The notes under the pieces: generated by a model
Seen by the model: only the letters and a program-made list of their open reading frames with translations
Databases searched by the model: none
What the model was told of the DNA's origin: nothing
Program-made: the position numbers and the translations under genes
Shown: positions 16,575 through 25,045 of the stretch, piece by piece
Layout of the letters: each line of letters begins with the position of its first letter
How positions within the stretch are numbered: the stretch's first letter is position 1
Source of the DNA: an uncultured Clostridia bacterium
GTDB taxonomy: Bacteria > Bacillota > Clostridia > Oscillospirales > Oscillospiraceae
Reading direction: 5' to 3'
NCBI GenBank assembly: GCA_945915065.1
Contig: CAMEER010000008.1
Coordinates: 1 to 51,024 of the forward strand
Length of the DNA: 51,024 nucleotides

Positions 16575-16817
16575 GTGACAATTGATACGAATACAATCGT
16601 CTCTGTCTCCGAGGCCAATCAGAACTTTTCGAGAGTGACTCGTATTGCCGAGAAAAACGGACAGGCTGTGATCTTCAAGAATAACCGGCCCAAGTATATG
16701 CTGGTGGATCTGGACACATCGCCTGTGATTGATATGACAGATGATGAAAAGATCGACGTGGTGGCTGCACGGGTTTTAAAGAAGTATAAACCCGCCTTTC
16801 TGGAGCTTGCCAAATGA
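16575..16817 (+). CDS. phd: Phd/YefM-family antitoxin
   Basis: 80 residues from a GTG start placed by AGGAGGTG upstream. The N-terminal dimer and DNA-binding part reads IVSVSEANQNFSRVTRIAEKNGQAVIFKNNRPKY in pieces typical of Phd/YefM, and the acidic C-terminal tail would wrap and block the Doc toxin. The stop overlaps the doc start. It would also repress its own promoter. Confidence 0.88.
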   Translation: MTIDTNTIVSVSEANQNFSRVTRIAEKNGQAVIFKNNRPKYMLVDLDTSPVIDMTDDEKIDVVAARVLKKYKPAFLELAK

Positions 16818-17191
16818 TCAAGTTCTCAAAAGAAAAGGTGCTGCTTCTGCATAAGCTTATCGCGCAGGAGACGGGCGGCAGTATCGGTGTCAGAGATGAA
16901 GCACTGCTGGACTCCGCTCTGGAAAACGTGTTTGCCGGATTTGGCGGGCAGGAGTTCTATCCTACCAAGGAGGAGAAGGGCGCACGTCTCGGTTATACGC
17001 TGATCTCCAACCACGCCTTTGTGGATGGCAACAAGCGCATCGGTATGTACGTCATGCTGACGTTTCTGGAGGTAAACGGCATCCGGATCGAGTGTACCAA
17101 CGAGGAAGTTGTGGAGGTCGGGCTGGCCGTGGCATCTGGGACGATGGATTATGACGCGCTTCTGGAATGGGTGCGCGACCACAGATTTTAA
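16814..17191 (+). CDS. doc: Doc-family Fic-domain toxin
   Basis: 125 residues with the Doc/Fic motif HAFVDGNKR matching HxFx(D/N)(A/G)NKR. Upstream lie GSIGVRDEALLDSAL and FYPTKEEKGARLGYTLISN, normal for Doc. Known Doc phosphorylates and inactivates elongation factor Tu. Overlap with phd ensures coupled synthesis. The pair likely stabilises the conjugative region. Confidence 0.9.
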   Translation: MIKFSKEKVLLLHKLIAQETGGSIGVRDEALLDSALENVFAGFGGQEFYPTKEEKGARLGYTLISNHAFVDGNKRIGMYVMLTFLEVNGIRIECTNEEVVEVGLAVASGTMDYDALLEWVRDHRF

Positions 17192-17198
17192 TAAGTTC

Positions 17199-17234
17199 AA
17201 AGGAAAAGGTCACCGTTTGGTGGCCTTTTCCTTT
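17199..17234 (+). terminator. Terminator of phd-doc
   Basis: A 16-bp stem (aaaggaaaaggtcacc / ggtggccttttccttt, one G-T wobble) with a 4-base loop. T-rich right arm. It starts eight bases after the doc stop codon. Confidence 0.85.
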
Positions 17235-17266
17235 GCCCATTTTTAAGAAGAGTTGAGGCAATTACT

Positions 17267-17527
17267 ATGTACCTATATCCTGATAACCTAACGGCACGGC
17301 CCATGCTGTGGCTGTGGGCGCTGCGGGACGTGGCGCTTATCGGCGTCGGCGCGCTACTGTCAGCACTGGCGCTGACACAGGCGGGTCTTGTCGTGCCGCT
17401 GGTGGCCACCGCTGTTTACGCCTTTCTCGCCATCCGTCATGACGGCGTCAGCATGCTGGACTTTCTCCGCTATGCCGGCGCTTTCTTTTTCGGACGGCAG
17501 CACTTTACCTGGAGGTTTGAGCCATGA
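17267..17527 (+). CDS. PrgI-family (VirB3-like) conjugation membrane protein
   Basis: 86 residues with two close transmembrane helices (about 16-34 and 38-57), flanked by MYLYPDNLTARPMLW and a C-terminal FFFGRQHFTWRFEP. This is the PrgI/VirB3-type inner component of Gram-positive type IV secretion. The stop overlaps the next start (ATGA) and VirB4 follows two genes later, the standard order. Confidence 0.85.
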   Translation: MYLYPDNLTARPMLWLWALRDVALIGVGALLSALALTQAGLVVPLVATAVYAFLAIRHDGVSMLDFLRYAGAFFFGRQHFTWRFEP

Positions 17528-18093
17528 GTGTTTTTAAGAGGAAACCACCCTCTACCCGGCAGCTGCTGGGCATCGACCAGATAACACGGCGGAGTATCAA
17601 AACGCCACACGGAGAGCTGTTCTTTTTCATTCTCCGGCCCAGCAATCTGACCGTACTGCCGGAGAGCATTGTCCGCCAGCGCATTCACAGCCTGCTGAAC
17701 GTGCTGAAAGGCACGGCGGAGGTGGAACTGCTGGCGCTGGACTCCAAGGAGTCCTTTCAGGACAACCGCAGCTTCTATCAGCGGCGGCTGGAACAGGAAA
17801 CGAATCCCGCTCTCCAGGCCCTGCTCGTTCAGGACAGCCGGCATCTGGACGATGTGCAGACTCTGATGGCCTCGGCCCGCGTATTCGGTCTTGTGCTGCG
17901 GCAGCGGCAGGACGGCAGCTTCAGCGAATCATACCTTGTCAATGTGGAAAAGCAGATCTCCGACAGCGGTTTCACCGTCCACCGGGCCGGTGAGCAGGAG
18001 CTGCGGGAATTGCTGGCAGTGTATTTTGAGCAGGACGTTTCCCACGAGGTCTATGACCGCGTAGACGGAGAACGGTATGTGAAGGAGGAATAA
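17524..18093 (+). CDS. Conjugation-operon protein of unknown function between PrgI and VirB4
   Basis: 189 residues, soluble. N-terminal MSVFKRKPPSTRQLLGID is followed by FFFILRPSNLTVLPE and a helical middle (RIHSLLNVLKGT). Tail: VYDRVDGERYVKEE. The family is regularly seen between prgI and virB4 in Clostridia elements and may be a VirB4 partner, but no function is established. Its last half is duplicated at 5688-5970. Confidence 0.7.
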   Translation: MSVFKRKPPSTRQLLGIDQITRRSIKTPHGELFFFILRPSNLTVLPESIVRQRIHSLLNVLKGTAEVELLALDSKESFQDNRSFYQRRLEQETNPALQALLVQDSRHLDDVQTLMASARVFGLVLRQRQDGSFSESYLVNVEKQISDSGFTVHRAGEQELRELLAVYFEQDVSHEVYDRVDGERYVKEE

Positions 18094-18486
18094 TCCATGC
18101 GAATTTTGAAAGTAGAACCCGGCCGATTCCCTTTTGAAAAGGATATGCCGGATACGCTGGAGGCTATCCAGCAGGAGGTGGAGGGTCTGTTCCAGCCGGT
18201 ATATATGGAGGAGGGCGTCATCCTGTGCTGCAACGAGGAAGGAAAACTCATCGGAATGCAGCCCAACCGCAGGATCCCCGGCGACATCATCTGCGGACCC
18301 TTTTTCCTGGTGGGCGATGATGGCGAGGGCGGTTTCTGTTCCCTCACTCACCAGCAGATACAGCGGTACAAGGAATACTTCCGTGAACCGGAGCAGTTTA
18401 CCGGGGCGGAACCGGAACTGGAACCCCGGATGGACTTCTATTGGCTGTGAGGTGGTGGGATGATGAAACGACCGGAAAACATCTTT
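17800..18486 (+). repeat. Right (intact) copy of the 0.69-kb duplication
   Basis: This segment covers the end of the 17524 gene, the whole DUF3846 gene and the first codons of virB4. It matches 5688-5970 plus 6840-7243. Here the operon continues without interruption, so this is the parental arrangement. Confidence 0.9.
18097..18450 (+). CDS. DUF3846-type conjugation accessory protein
   Basis: 117 residues. MRILKVEPGRFPFEK, ILCCNEEGKLIGMQPN, IICGPFFLVGDD and GFCSLTHQQIQRYKEYF follow the DUF3846 pattern, a small domain of unknown function common in mobile elements. AGGAGG lies upstream. Placed just before virB4. An identical protein is encoded at 6854-7207. Confidence 0.8.
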   Translation: MRILKVEPGRFPFEKDMPDTLEAIQQEVEGLFQPVYMEEGVILCCNEEGKLIGMQPNRRIPGDIICGPFFLVGDDGEGGFCSLTHQQIQRYKEYFREPEQFTGAEPELEPRMDFYWL

Positions 18487-20304
18487 AAACGTGAAATGAA
18501 AGCCCCTGTGGAAACGCCTGTCTTGTCCTTCCTGGACTGCATCGCGCCGGGCGTGCTGAAATTTGAAACAGATCATTATATCTGCGGCAACACCTGGCGC
18601 AGCGTTTGGGCGCTGCGGGAGTATCCCGCCAGCACGGAATCACAGGCACTGCTGCGGCGATTGGGTGACAGGACCGGCGTGACGCTGCGGATCTATTGCC
18701 GGCTGGTAAGCACCGGTGAGGAAAACCGGATCATCCACAACGCTACCAACCGCAATAAGCTGGAGCGCTCCAATACCAACGACCTGCGGCGGGTCATCAC
18801 GGCAGAGAGCAACTTGCAGGACATGGCATCTCTGGTAGGGGCGCTGGACCGGGAGCATGAGCCTCTCATCCGCTGCGCCGTCTATCTGGAAATGAGCGCC
18901 GGCTCTTATGAGGCACTGAAGCTGCTGGAGACCTCTATCCAGTCGGAACTGCTGCGGTGTAAGCTGACGGTGGATCGCCTGCTGCTGCGCCAGCAGCAGG
19001 GATTCCTGTCTGTCCATCCGGCAGGCCATAATGTTATGGCTCCGCAGTTCGACCGGGTGCTGCCCGCCAGCTCTGTGGCCAACCTGTATCCCTTCAATTA
19101 CTCCGGCAAGTCGGATCCCAACGGCTTCTACATCGGCAAGGACAAGTTCGGCAGTAATGTGGTGGTGGACTTCGACCTGCGCTCCGTGGATAAGACCTCC
19201 GCCAATATTCTCATTCTGGGTAACAGCGGCAAGGGCAAATCCTATTTGATGAAGCTACTGATCTGCAATCTGCTGGAGGCGGGGAAATCCCTTATCTCGC
19301 TGGATGCGGAGCATGAGCTGGAGGAGTTGTGCGGCAATCTGGGCGGCTGCTTCATTGACCTGATGGCCGGTGACAGGCGCATCAACGTGCTGGAGGTAAA
19401 ATGCTGGGAGGAGGGAAATATCGGGGAGACAGACGAATCCACACCAGATGCCTTTCGGAAAAGCACGCTGCTGGCACGGCATATCTCCTTCCTGAAGGAT
19501 TTCTTCCGGGCCTATAAGGATTTCTCCGACGCACAGATCGACACCATTGAGATCCTGCTGACACGGCTCTACAAGAAATGGGGCATCACCGAAAGCACCG
19601 ACCTGCGGCAGCTGACGGCCACAGACTACCCCATTCTGTCGGACTTCTATGCGTTGATGGAGGCGGAATATCTCCACTACGACCCCACCGCACATCCGCT
19701 TTATACAAAGGAGCTTCTGCAGGAGGTGCTGCTGGGCCTGCACTCCATCTGCAAGGGTGCGGACGCCCATTTCTTCAACGGGCATACGGATATCACCTCT
19801 GAGCGGTTTCTGGTGTTCGGCGTCAGCGGTGTGCTGAACGCGGCAAAGAGCCTGCGGAACGCCCTGCTGTTCAACGTCCTGTCCTACATGTCAGATAAGC
19901 TGCTGGTGGAGGGCAACACGGTGGCCGCGCTGGACGAGCTGTATCTGTGGCTGTCCAATCCCATCGCCATCGAGTACATCCGCAACTGTCTGAAACGTGT
20001 GCGAAAGCGGGAGTCCGCTCTGATGATGGCCAGCCAGAATCTGGAGGACTTCAATCAGGAGGGGGTACGGGAGATGACCAAGCCTCTGTTCGCCATACCG
20101 CCCCATCAGTTTCTCTTTCATCCCGGCACCACCAGCAAGCAGTTCCTGATGGATATGCTCCAGCTGGAGGAGACGGAGTGCAGCCTCATCAGCAAGGCAG
20201 ACAAGGGCAACTGTCTGTTCCGCTGCGGCAATGAGCGGTACATGCTGGAGGTAAAGGCCCCGGAGTATAAGGCGGCGCTGTTCGGCAAAAAGGGCGGGAA
20301 GTGA
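18460..20304 (+). CDS. VirB4-type conjugation ATPase
   Basis: 614 residues, the ATPase that energises assembly and transfer by the type IV secretion apparatus at the cytoplasmic face. Walker A GNSGKGKS near residue 255 and Walker B VAALDELYLW near 487, followed by MMASQNLEDFNQ, the arginine/glutamine-finger region of the family. The N-terminal part (LRRLGDRTGVTLRIYCR) fits the VirB4/TraC docking domain. Shorter than many VirB4 proteins (about 800) but ordinary for this Clostridia group. Stop overlaps the next start. Confidence 0.92.
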   Translation: MMKRPENIFKREMKAPVETPVLSFLDCIAPGVLKFETDHYICGNTWRSVWALREYPASTESQALLRRLGDRTGVTLRIYCRLVSTGEENRIIHNATNRNKLERSNTNDLRRVITAESNLQDMASLVGALDREHEPLIRCAVYLEMSAGSYEALKLLETSIQSELLRCKLTVDRLLLRQQQGFLSVHPAGHNVMAPQFDRVLPASSVANLYPFNYSGKSDPNGFYIGKDKFGSNVVVDFDLRSVDKTSANILILGNSGKGKSYLMKLLICNLLEAGKSLISLDAEHELEELCGNLGGCFIDLMAGDRRINVLEVKCWEEGNIGETDESTPDAFRKSTLLARHISFLKDFFRAYKDFSDAQIDTIEILLTRLYKKWGITESTDLRQLTATDYPILSDFYALMEAEYLHYDPTAHPLYTKELLQEVLLGLHSICKGADAHFFNGHTDITSERFLVFGVSGVLNAAKSLRNALLFNVLSYMSDKLLVEGNTVAALDELYLWLSNPIAIEYIRNCLKRVRKRESALMMASQNLEDFNQEGVREMTKPLFAIPPHQFLFHPGTTSKQFLMDMLQLEETECSLISKADKGNCLFRCGNERYMLEVKAPEYKAALFGKKGGK

Positions 20305-21491
20305 TGACAGGGGCAATACTGGCGCGGCTGGCGGCCGCCGTGCTGTCCAGCGAAAAAGGCCGCAAGACAGTGGGCTGGGTCATTGCCGCCATCCTCTCAC
20401 CGGTGATCCTGCTGGCGGTGTTCCTCTGCTGCTTCGGCACCGCCGCGGTGGAGCACAACAACTTCGCCGTGTCCGCGTCCTTTTATGGTCCGGCGTTCTC
20501 GGACAAGATTCCAGCTGAATATAAAGACCACATCACCGGAATGCGGCAGGCGTTCGCTCTTCTGGATTCGGCGGTCGCCACCGTGAATACCAGAGCCGAG
20601 AGCGGCGGCCTTGACCCCTTGCAGGTCAAGGCCGTTTTCTATGCCCTCTGCTTCGGTGACGAGGCGCCTACCCGCCGCGCCGCCGCGAACTTCGTGGACT
20701 GCTTCTACCGGTTGGAGGAGCGGGTGGAAACCACTACGACGGAGATGGAGGACGGCTCTGTGGTGGTGCAGACAACCGTTTACTATGTGGCGGTACCGCT
20801 GCCGCTGGCGACGGTCTATCAAAAGCTGTCGGTGTGGCAGGGTGAACCGGTGACGGAGGAGGACAAGACCAACGCCGCCCACATCTATGCCATGGTGACA
20901 GGCAGCAGCGGCGGCGATACCTTTGACGGCGATTATATCTCCGGCGGTAGCAGCGGCGCGGCGTTGGATGTCTCTGACCTGACCAACCCCGCCAGCAAAA
21001 ATGCTGCCGATCTGGTGGTCTACGTCACCAACGCATGGCAGTCCGGCTGGGGCTATGTGTGGGGCACCTACGGTCAGGTGCTGACGCCGGAGCTGTTTCA
21101 ATACAAGCTGACGCAATACCCGGAGGGTGTGGGGCAGTACGCGGACTTCATTCGCAGCAACTGGCTGGGCAAGCACACCGCCGTCTGCGTGGGGCTTATC
21201 AAGGGCTATGGCTGGCTGAACGCTGATACCATGGAGATCGAGTACGGCAGCAACGGCATGCCGGACATCGGCGCCAACCAGATGTACTACAACGCACGGC
21301 ACTCCGGTACCATCGATACCATACCGGAGGTGCCGGGACTGGCGGTCTGGAAGTTGGGACACATCGGCGTGTATATTGGAAACGGCGAGGTGATAGAAGC
21401 CATGGGGACCAAGTACGGTGTGGTCAAGACTCAACTGCAAGGACGGGGCTGGACCCACTGGCTGGAGATACCGTATATCAGCTACAACTGA
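20304..21491 (+). CDS. Membrane-anchored C40 (NlpC/P60-like) cell-wall peptidase of the conjugation system
   Basis: 395 residues: one N-terminal transmembrane helix (IAAILSPVILLAVFLCCF), an extracellular region of about 170 residues, then a peptidase-like domain. Likely catalytic cysteine is in TAVCVGLIKGYGW and histidine in LGHIGVYIGNGEVIEA. In Gram-positive transfer systems such VirB1-like enzymes open peptidoglycan for the channel. Some relatives carry an additional lysozyme domain; none is obvious here. ATG at 20304 overlaps the virB4 stop. Confidence 0.85.
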   Translation: MTGAILARLAAAVLSSEKGRKTVGWVIAAILSPVILLAVFLCCFGTAAVEHNNFAVSASFYGPAFSDKIPAEYKDHITGMRQAFALLDSAVATVNTRAESGGLDPLQVKAVFYALCFGDEAPTRRAAANFVDCFYRLEERVETTTTEMEDGSVVVQTTVYYVAVPLPLATVYQKLSVWQGEPVTEEDKTNAAHIYAMVTGSSGGDTFDGDYISGGSSGAALDVSDLTNPASKNAADLVVYVTNAWQSGWGYVWGTYGQVLTPELFQYKLTQYPEGVGQYADFIRSNWLGKHTAVCVGLIKGYGWLNADTMEIEYGSNGMPDIGANQMYYNARHSGTIDTIPEVPGLAVWKLGHIGVYIGNGEVIEAMGTKYGVVKTQLQGRGWTHWLEIPYISYN

Positions 21492-21510
21492 ACTCTGAAT
21501 GAAAATCCGG

Positions 21511-21539
21511 TTGATATTTCTCTGACTGTCGGCTATAAT
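21511..21539 (+). promoter_or_regulatory. Promoter of the MNT-HEPN pair
   Basis: TTGATA and a perfect TATAAT spaced by 17 bp, 35 bp upstream of the nucleotidyltransferase start. Confidence 0.75.
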
Positions 21540-21573
21540 AATATCAGGACAATGAAAAGGAGGTGTCGCCACT

Positions 21574-21870
21574 ATGAGTACGCTGTCACTCAATGAGATC
21601 AAGGCTATCGTGAAGGAACTCCTGGAGCGCTATCACGCGGAATACGCACTGCTGTTTGGTTCGTATGCTCGTGGCGATGCCACGCCTGATTCCGATATCG
21701 ACATCATTGTTGTGGGGGGGAAGAATTTTGTCCCCCGCAACATCTTCGCACTGGCTGAGGACTTGCGCGAGATGACCGGACGGAAAGCCGATGTATTTGA
21801 AATGCGCGAGGTCAATACAGGCACACCGTTCTATGAATCCGTAATGAAGGAGGGTATCCGCATCGCATGA
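21574..21870 (+). CDS. MNT-type nucleotidyltransferase antitoxin
   Basis: 98 residues with LFGSYARGDATPDSDIDIIV, matching GS-X10-DxD. Preceded by AAAGGAGGTG. It overlaps the HEPN gene by four bases. In characterised pairs the MNT enzyme attaches AMP to a tyrosine of the HEPN toxin and silences it. A related orphan copy lies at 11363-11689. Confidence 0.9.
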   Translation: MSTLSLNEIKAIVKELLERYHAEYALLFGSYARGDATPDSDIDIIVVGGKNFVPRNIFALAEDLREMTGRKADVFEMREVNTGTPFYESVMKEGIRIA

Positions 21871-22208
21871 AAAAGACAGATACAGAACGGCTGAAAAAGA
21901 TCGTATCTCTGTGGTCGGCATTGAGCGGAGAAATCACCCAACACGGTATCACACGGGAAATGCTGTTGATGGATCAGTTTTCACAATGGGCGGTGACCAC
22001 GCCCATCTACAACATCGGAGAACAGGTCTATCAACTGTCGCCGGAATTCAAAAAGAAACACGCAAATATTCCTTGGAGTGTTGTTTCCGGACTGCGGCAC
22101 CGCCTGGTGCATGACTATGACGGTATCAACTGGTCACTGATCGCAGATGTGATCTTCGATGACATGGCTCCGTTTGTGGAACAGGTCAAAGGAATATTGG
22201 CAGAATAA
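21867..22208 (+). CDS. HEPN-domain toxin (DUF86-like)
   Basis: 113 residues, all helical. The catalytic motif RHRLVHDY fits RX4HXY exactly, with arginine and histidine for RNA cleavage and the tyrosine that the MNT partner modifies. TTPIYNIGEQVYQLSPEF is the family's second helix region. Start overlaps the MNT stop, and a strong terminator follows, so the pair is a self-contained transcription unit inside the transfer region. Confidence 0.88.
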   Translation: MKKTDTERLKKIVSLWSALSGEITQHGITREMLLMDQFSQWAVTTPIYNIGEQVYQLSPEFKKKHANIPWSVVSGLRHRLVHDYDGINWSLIADVIFDDMAPFVEQVKGILAE

Positions 22209-22217
22209 TTACAGTTC

Positions 22218-22252
22218 AAAACAGCGCAGGCAAGAGTTGCCTGCGCTGTTTT
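22218..22252 (+). terminator. Terminator of the MNT-HEPN pair
   Basis: 16-bp perfect stem (aaaacagcgcaggcaa / ttgcctgcgctgtttt) with a 3-base loop, nine bases after the HEPN stop. Symmetric A/T ends allow action in both directions. Confidence 0.9.
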
Positions 22253-22271
22253 CATCTGCAGGAGGACACAA

Positions 22272-22841
22272 ATGAACGAAAAAACTTGCACATTAGAGAA
22301 AGAAATGCGGCAGGCATTGCTGAAAAAGCTGGAGCAGAACTATCTGGACTACACTGCTTTGCTGCAAGCTTTGACACCAGAGCAACTGATGGATAGGACG
22401 AAAGAGGTTTACGCAGCGCAGGTCTGCTATTCTCTGCCGTCCACATACGGCTGGAAAACATGGGCCATGCATGATGTGTCCGTGGCCGCCTATCGCGCCG
22501 GGCAGAAACAGTATATGGAAAGTGAGGATCGCCTGCAAAAGCTGCTGGAGCATCTGGACGGCAAGGAGATCACGTCGGCAGGCCACCTCTCTGCACGGAA
22601 TTTTACCTTCGGCGATGAGATCATTGAGATGGACGGCAACGAAGCGCTCAAAAGGATCTGCCCGAGAATAGACTTGAATGCGATCCAGAATTTATTGGAG
22701 AACACTTCTGTACTGGAACCGGTACAAAAAGAGTTCTATCTGACCATGCTGACGGAGCGAAAGGAAAAGATTCTGGACTACAGTCTCGAATTACTGATGC
22801 GGCAGGAACAGCAGTTGGGGTTCGGTCAAATGAATATGTAA
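22272..22841 (+). CDS. DUF3848-like protein
   Basis: 189 residues, soluble and helical. The start MNEKTCTLEKEMRQALLKKLEQNYLDY with LLQALTPEQLMDRTKEVYAA resembles DUF3848, a domain frequent in Clostridia conjugative elements. The C-terminal half (FGDEIIEMDG to YSLELLMRQEQQ) is not recognised. CAGGAGG precedes the ATG. Function unknown. Confidence 0.55.
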   Translation: MNEKTCTLEKEMRQALLKKLEQNYLDYTALLQALTPEQLMDRTKEVYAAQVCYSLPSTYGWKTWAMHDVSVAAYRAGQKQYMESEDRLQKLLEHLDGKEITSAGHLSARNFTFGDEIIEMDGNEALKRICPRIDLNAIQNLLENTSVLEPVQKEFYLTMLTERKEKILDYSLELLMRQEQQLGFGQMNM

Positions 22842-23199
22842 CTCATACACGAGTGTGCGGGCTGTTCGGATGACAGGCAGCCCTCTTTTTCACCCCATGT
22901 TTGCCGCTGTGAGCCGCTGTGTGGCCTCGCGGGGACGAAGGAGGGTAACCATAGCGGCCCGGGGGGCGGAGGCAGTTTCAGCCGTTTTTGGGCTGGGATA
23001 TTTTGGGGCAGGTGAAACGCCCGGGGTCGTAAACACCACGGGCTGGTCACTTCTGCCCGCAGTGCGGGCAGTTTTACAGGAGACGCACAGGGGTCAAACG
23101 GGCAAAAAATCGGCGTGGAAGGCGTCACAGATCGAAAAAGCCACGTAATTGCACGATAAACAGCGGGGTCGTGCCGCGATTTGAGGGAGGTAAATACCT
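22842..23199 (+). other. Non-coding region before the relaxase genes: candidate oriT
   Basis: 358 bp without a convincing gene. It is G-rich and contains several short inverted repeats: CAGCC / GGCTG around 22979-22995 and CTGCCCGC-AGT-GCGGGCAG at 23053-23071 followed by TTTT. The octamer GGGGTCGT occurs at 23023 and again near 23164. The place, directly upstream of the accessory and relaxase genes, is where origins of transfer usually lie. The nick site is not identified. The 23053-23071 hairpin could also be a terminator. Confidence 0.5.
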
Positions 23200-23604
23200 A
23201 TGGCAACGAATAAGAGAAAACACGCTTTCTGGCTGACGCCGGAGGCAAAAGCTATGGTGGAAGAAGATGCCCACGCAGACAACTGCGGAAGTCAAAGTGA
23301 GTTCGTGGAGAAAGCCATCCGGTTTTATGACGGCTACCTGCACACCGATAGAGCCAGTGCGTTTCTGCCAAAGGTACTGCTGGATGTGCTGGAAGGTTCT
23401 CTGGGTGTGTTCTGCGGACGGGTGGGAAAGCTGCTGTTCAATCTGGCGGTGGAGCACAGCATCACCAACCACCTGATGGCGGAGGACGCGGACCTGAACG
23501 CCGAATCATACCGCAAGCTCCGCGGCTACAGCGTCCGTGAGGTAACGGAGACGCAGGGCAGCTTCTCCTTCCGGGATGCGCTGCGGCTCCACAGGCAGTG
23601 GTAA
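23200..23604 (+). CDS. Relaxosome accessory protein (ribbon-helix-helix, MobC-like)
   Basis: 134 residues. The N-terminal part (KHAFWLTPEAKAMVEED, CGSQSEFVEKAIRFY) is a ribbon-helix-helix-like DNA-binding fold; the middle is helical (LLDVLEGSLGVFCGRVGKL). Such proteins bind oriT and recruit the relaxase. GGGAGG lies upstream, and the relaxase starts four bases after its stop. Confidence 0.75.
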   Translation: MATNKRKHAFWLTPEAKAMVEEDAHADNCGSQSEFVEKAIRFYDGYLHTDRASAFLPKVLLDVLEGSLGVFCGRVGKLLFNLAVEHSITNHLMAEDADLNAESYRKLRGYSVREVTETQGSFSFRDALRLHRQW

Positions 23605-23607
23605 CGG

Positions 23608-25035
23608 ATGGCACGGCTCATACAGAAAAGCGGTTACTTCAAAGGCGGCAGCGCTGCCGGATACCTGAAATATATCGCACAGCGGGATGGCGTGGAGATC
23701 CTCACAGACACCGGCCCTGTCACGGAGAAGCAGCGGAAGCTGGTAGTACAAGTGCTGAAAGATTTCCCGGATGCCAAGGAGCTGTTTGAGTATGAGGACT
23801 ATCTGGCCACGCCTGACCGGGCCACTGCCTCCGCTTTTATCGCTGCGGCGCTGGATACCAACCTGCACCGGATTGAGCCGGAAAGCGGCTATATGAAGTA
23901 TATCGCCCAGCGGCCACGGGCAGAAAAGCACGGCGGCCACGGCCTTTTCAGCGCCGCACCCGTCACCGATCTGGACAAGGCGGTGGCGGAGTTGGAATCT
24001 CACGAAGGCCATGTGTGGACGTTCATCTTCTCCCTGCGGCGGGAGGATGCGGTGCAGACCGGCTATAACAACGCTGCTGCATGGCGCAGTCTGCTGCTGC
24101 AGCAGTCCGGTACATTGGCGGACGCTATGCGCATCCCGCAAAATAAGCTGCATTGGTACGCCGCGTTCCATGACGAGGGCCACCATCCCCATATACACAT
24201 GATGGTGTGGTCAGAGGATCCAAAGGAAGGGTATCTCACCAGAAAAGGCATCTCCGTCATGCGCTCCAAGCTCACCGGCACGATCTTCAAAGAGGAATTG
24301 CAGGACCTCTACGTTCGCAAGGAAACCGTCTATCGCCGCAGTGTCGAAACGGCACAGGAAAAGCTGCGCCAGCTGACGGAGCAGTTAGAACAGCGCATCG
24401 CGCCGGACGGCCAGATCGAGCATCTGATGCAGGAGCTGTCCGCACAGCTGGCGCAGACGGGCGGCAAGCATCAGTACGGTTACCTGCCCAAGCCTGCCAA
24501 GGCACTGGTGGATGCCATCGTAGACCGGCTGGCTGTGCTGCCGGAGGTGGCTGCCTGCTATGAGCAGTGGCAATGCGTGAAGGATGAATTAGTACGGTTC
24601 CATAACCAGAATCCCCGCGAGCATCTGCCGCTTTCACAGCAGAAGGAATTCCGTGTCATTCAGAATATGGTGATCCGGGAGGCAGACCGCACCCGCGAAA
24701 CACGGCGAGATATCGCGTTTCCTTTACCGGCAGAAGAAGCAGCCGTCGCAGCAGAAATCCCTGTGCAATCGTCTCCTCATCGACCCACCGCAGGAGCGGA
24801 GCAGCCTCAGGATGTAACTCCGGTTCAGGACTCCGCCACGCTCCCCGCCACTCTTCGCCTGCTGCACCACATGAGCCGTATCTTTCGGCACGACGCACAG
24901 ATATCTCCTGTGACGATGCGCATCGACTCCAAGCGCCGCAGACGGCTGCAGGAGAAACGAATGGCTCTGGGCCACAAGCGGGATGACCATGAGGAGGAAC
25001 AGCGGCAGCATCAAAACAATCATCTGACTATCTGA
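23608..25035 (+). CDS. MobP-type relaxase
   Basis: 475 residues; nicks DNA at oriT and leads the strand into the recipient. The two GYxKYIAQR motifs (near residues 17 and 92) bear candidate nucleophile tyrosines. The metal-binding triad is in EGHHPHIHMMVW near residue 190. LHWYAAFHDEGHH is the typical MOBP context. The remaining half is helical and variable, ending in a basic/acid-rich tail. No ribosome site of its own, so it is translationally coupled to the upstream gene. Confidence 0.88.
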   Translation: MARLIQKSGYFKGGSAAGYLKYIAQRDGVEILTDTGPVTEKQRKLVVQVLKDFPDAKELFEYEDYLATPDRATASAFIAAALDTNLHRIEPESGYMKYIAQRPRAEKHGGHGLFSAAPVTDLDKAVAELESHEGHVWTFIFSLRREDAVQTGYNNAAAWRSLLLQQSGTLADAMRIPQNKLHWYAAFHDEGHHPHIHMMVWSEDPKEGYLTRKGISVMRSKLTGTIFKEELQDLYVRKETVYRRSVETAQEKLRQLTEQLEQRIAPDGQIEHLMQELSAQLAQTGGKHQYGYLPKPAKALVDAIVDRLAVLPEVAACYEQWQCVKDELVRFHNQNPREHLPLSQQKEFRVIQNMVIREADRTRETRRDIAFPLPAEEAAVAAEIPVQSSPHRPTAGAEQPQDVTPVQDSATLPATLRLLHHMSRIFRHDAQISPVTMRIDSKRRRRLQEKRMALGHKRDDHEEEQRQHQNNHLTI

Positions 25036-25045
25036 GGAGGAACCC

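Noticed and set aside
20397..21602. 401-codon minus-strand frame opposite the C40 peptidase gene
   Set aside because: The plus strand is in an overlapping operon with virB4 and has catalytic motifs; the minus frame has none.
22855..23148. 97-codon plus-strand frame in the region before the relaxase genes
   Set aside because: Biased composition, no ribosome site, and it lies over inverted repeats in the candidate oriT; more likely conserved non-coding DNA.
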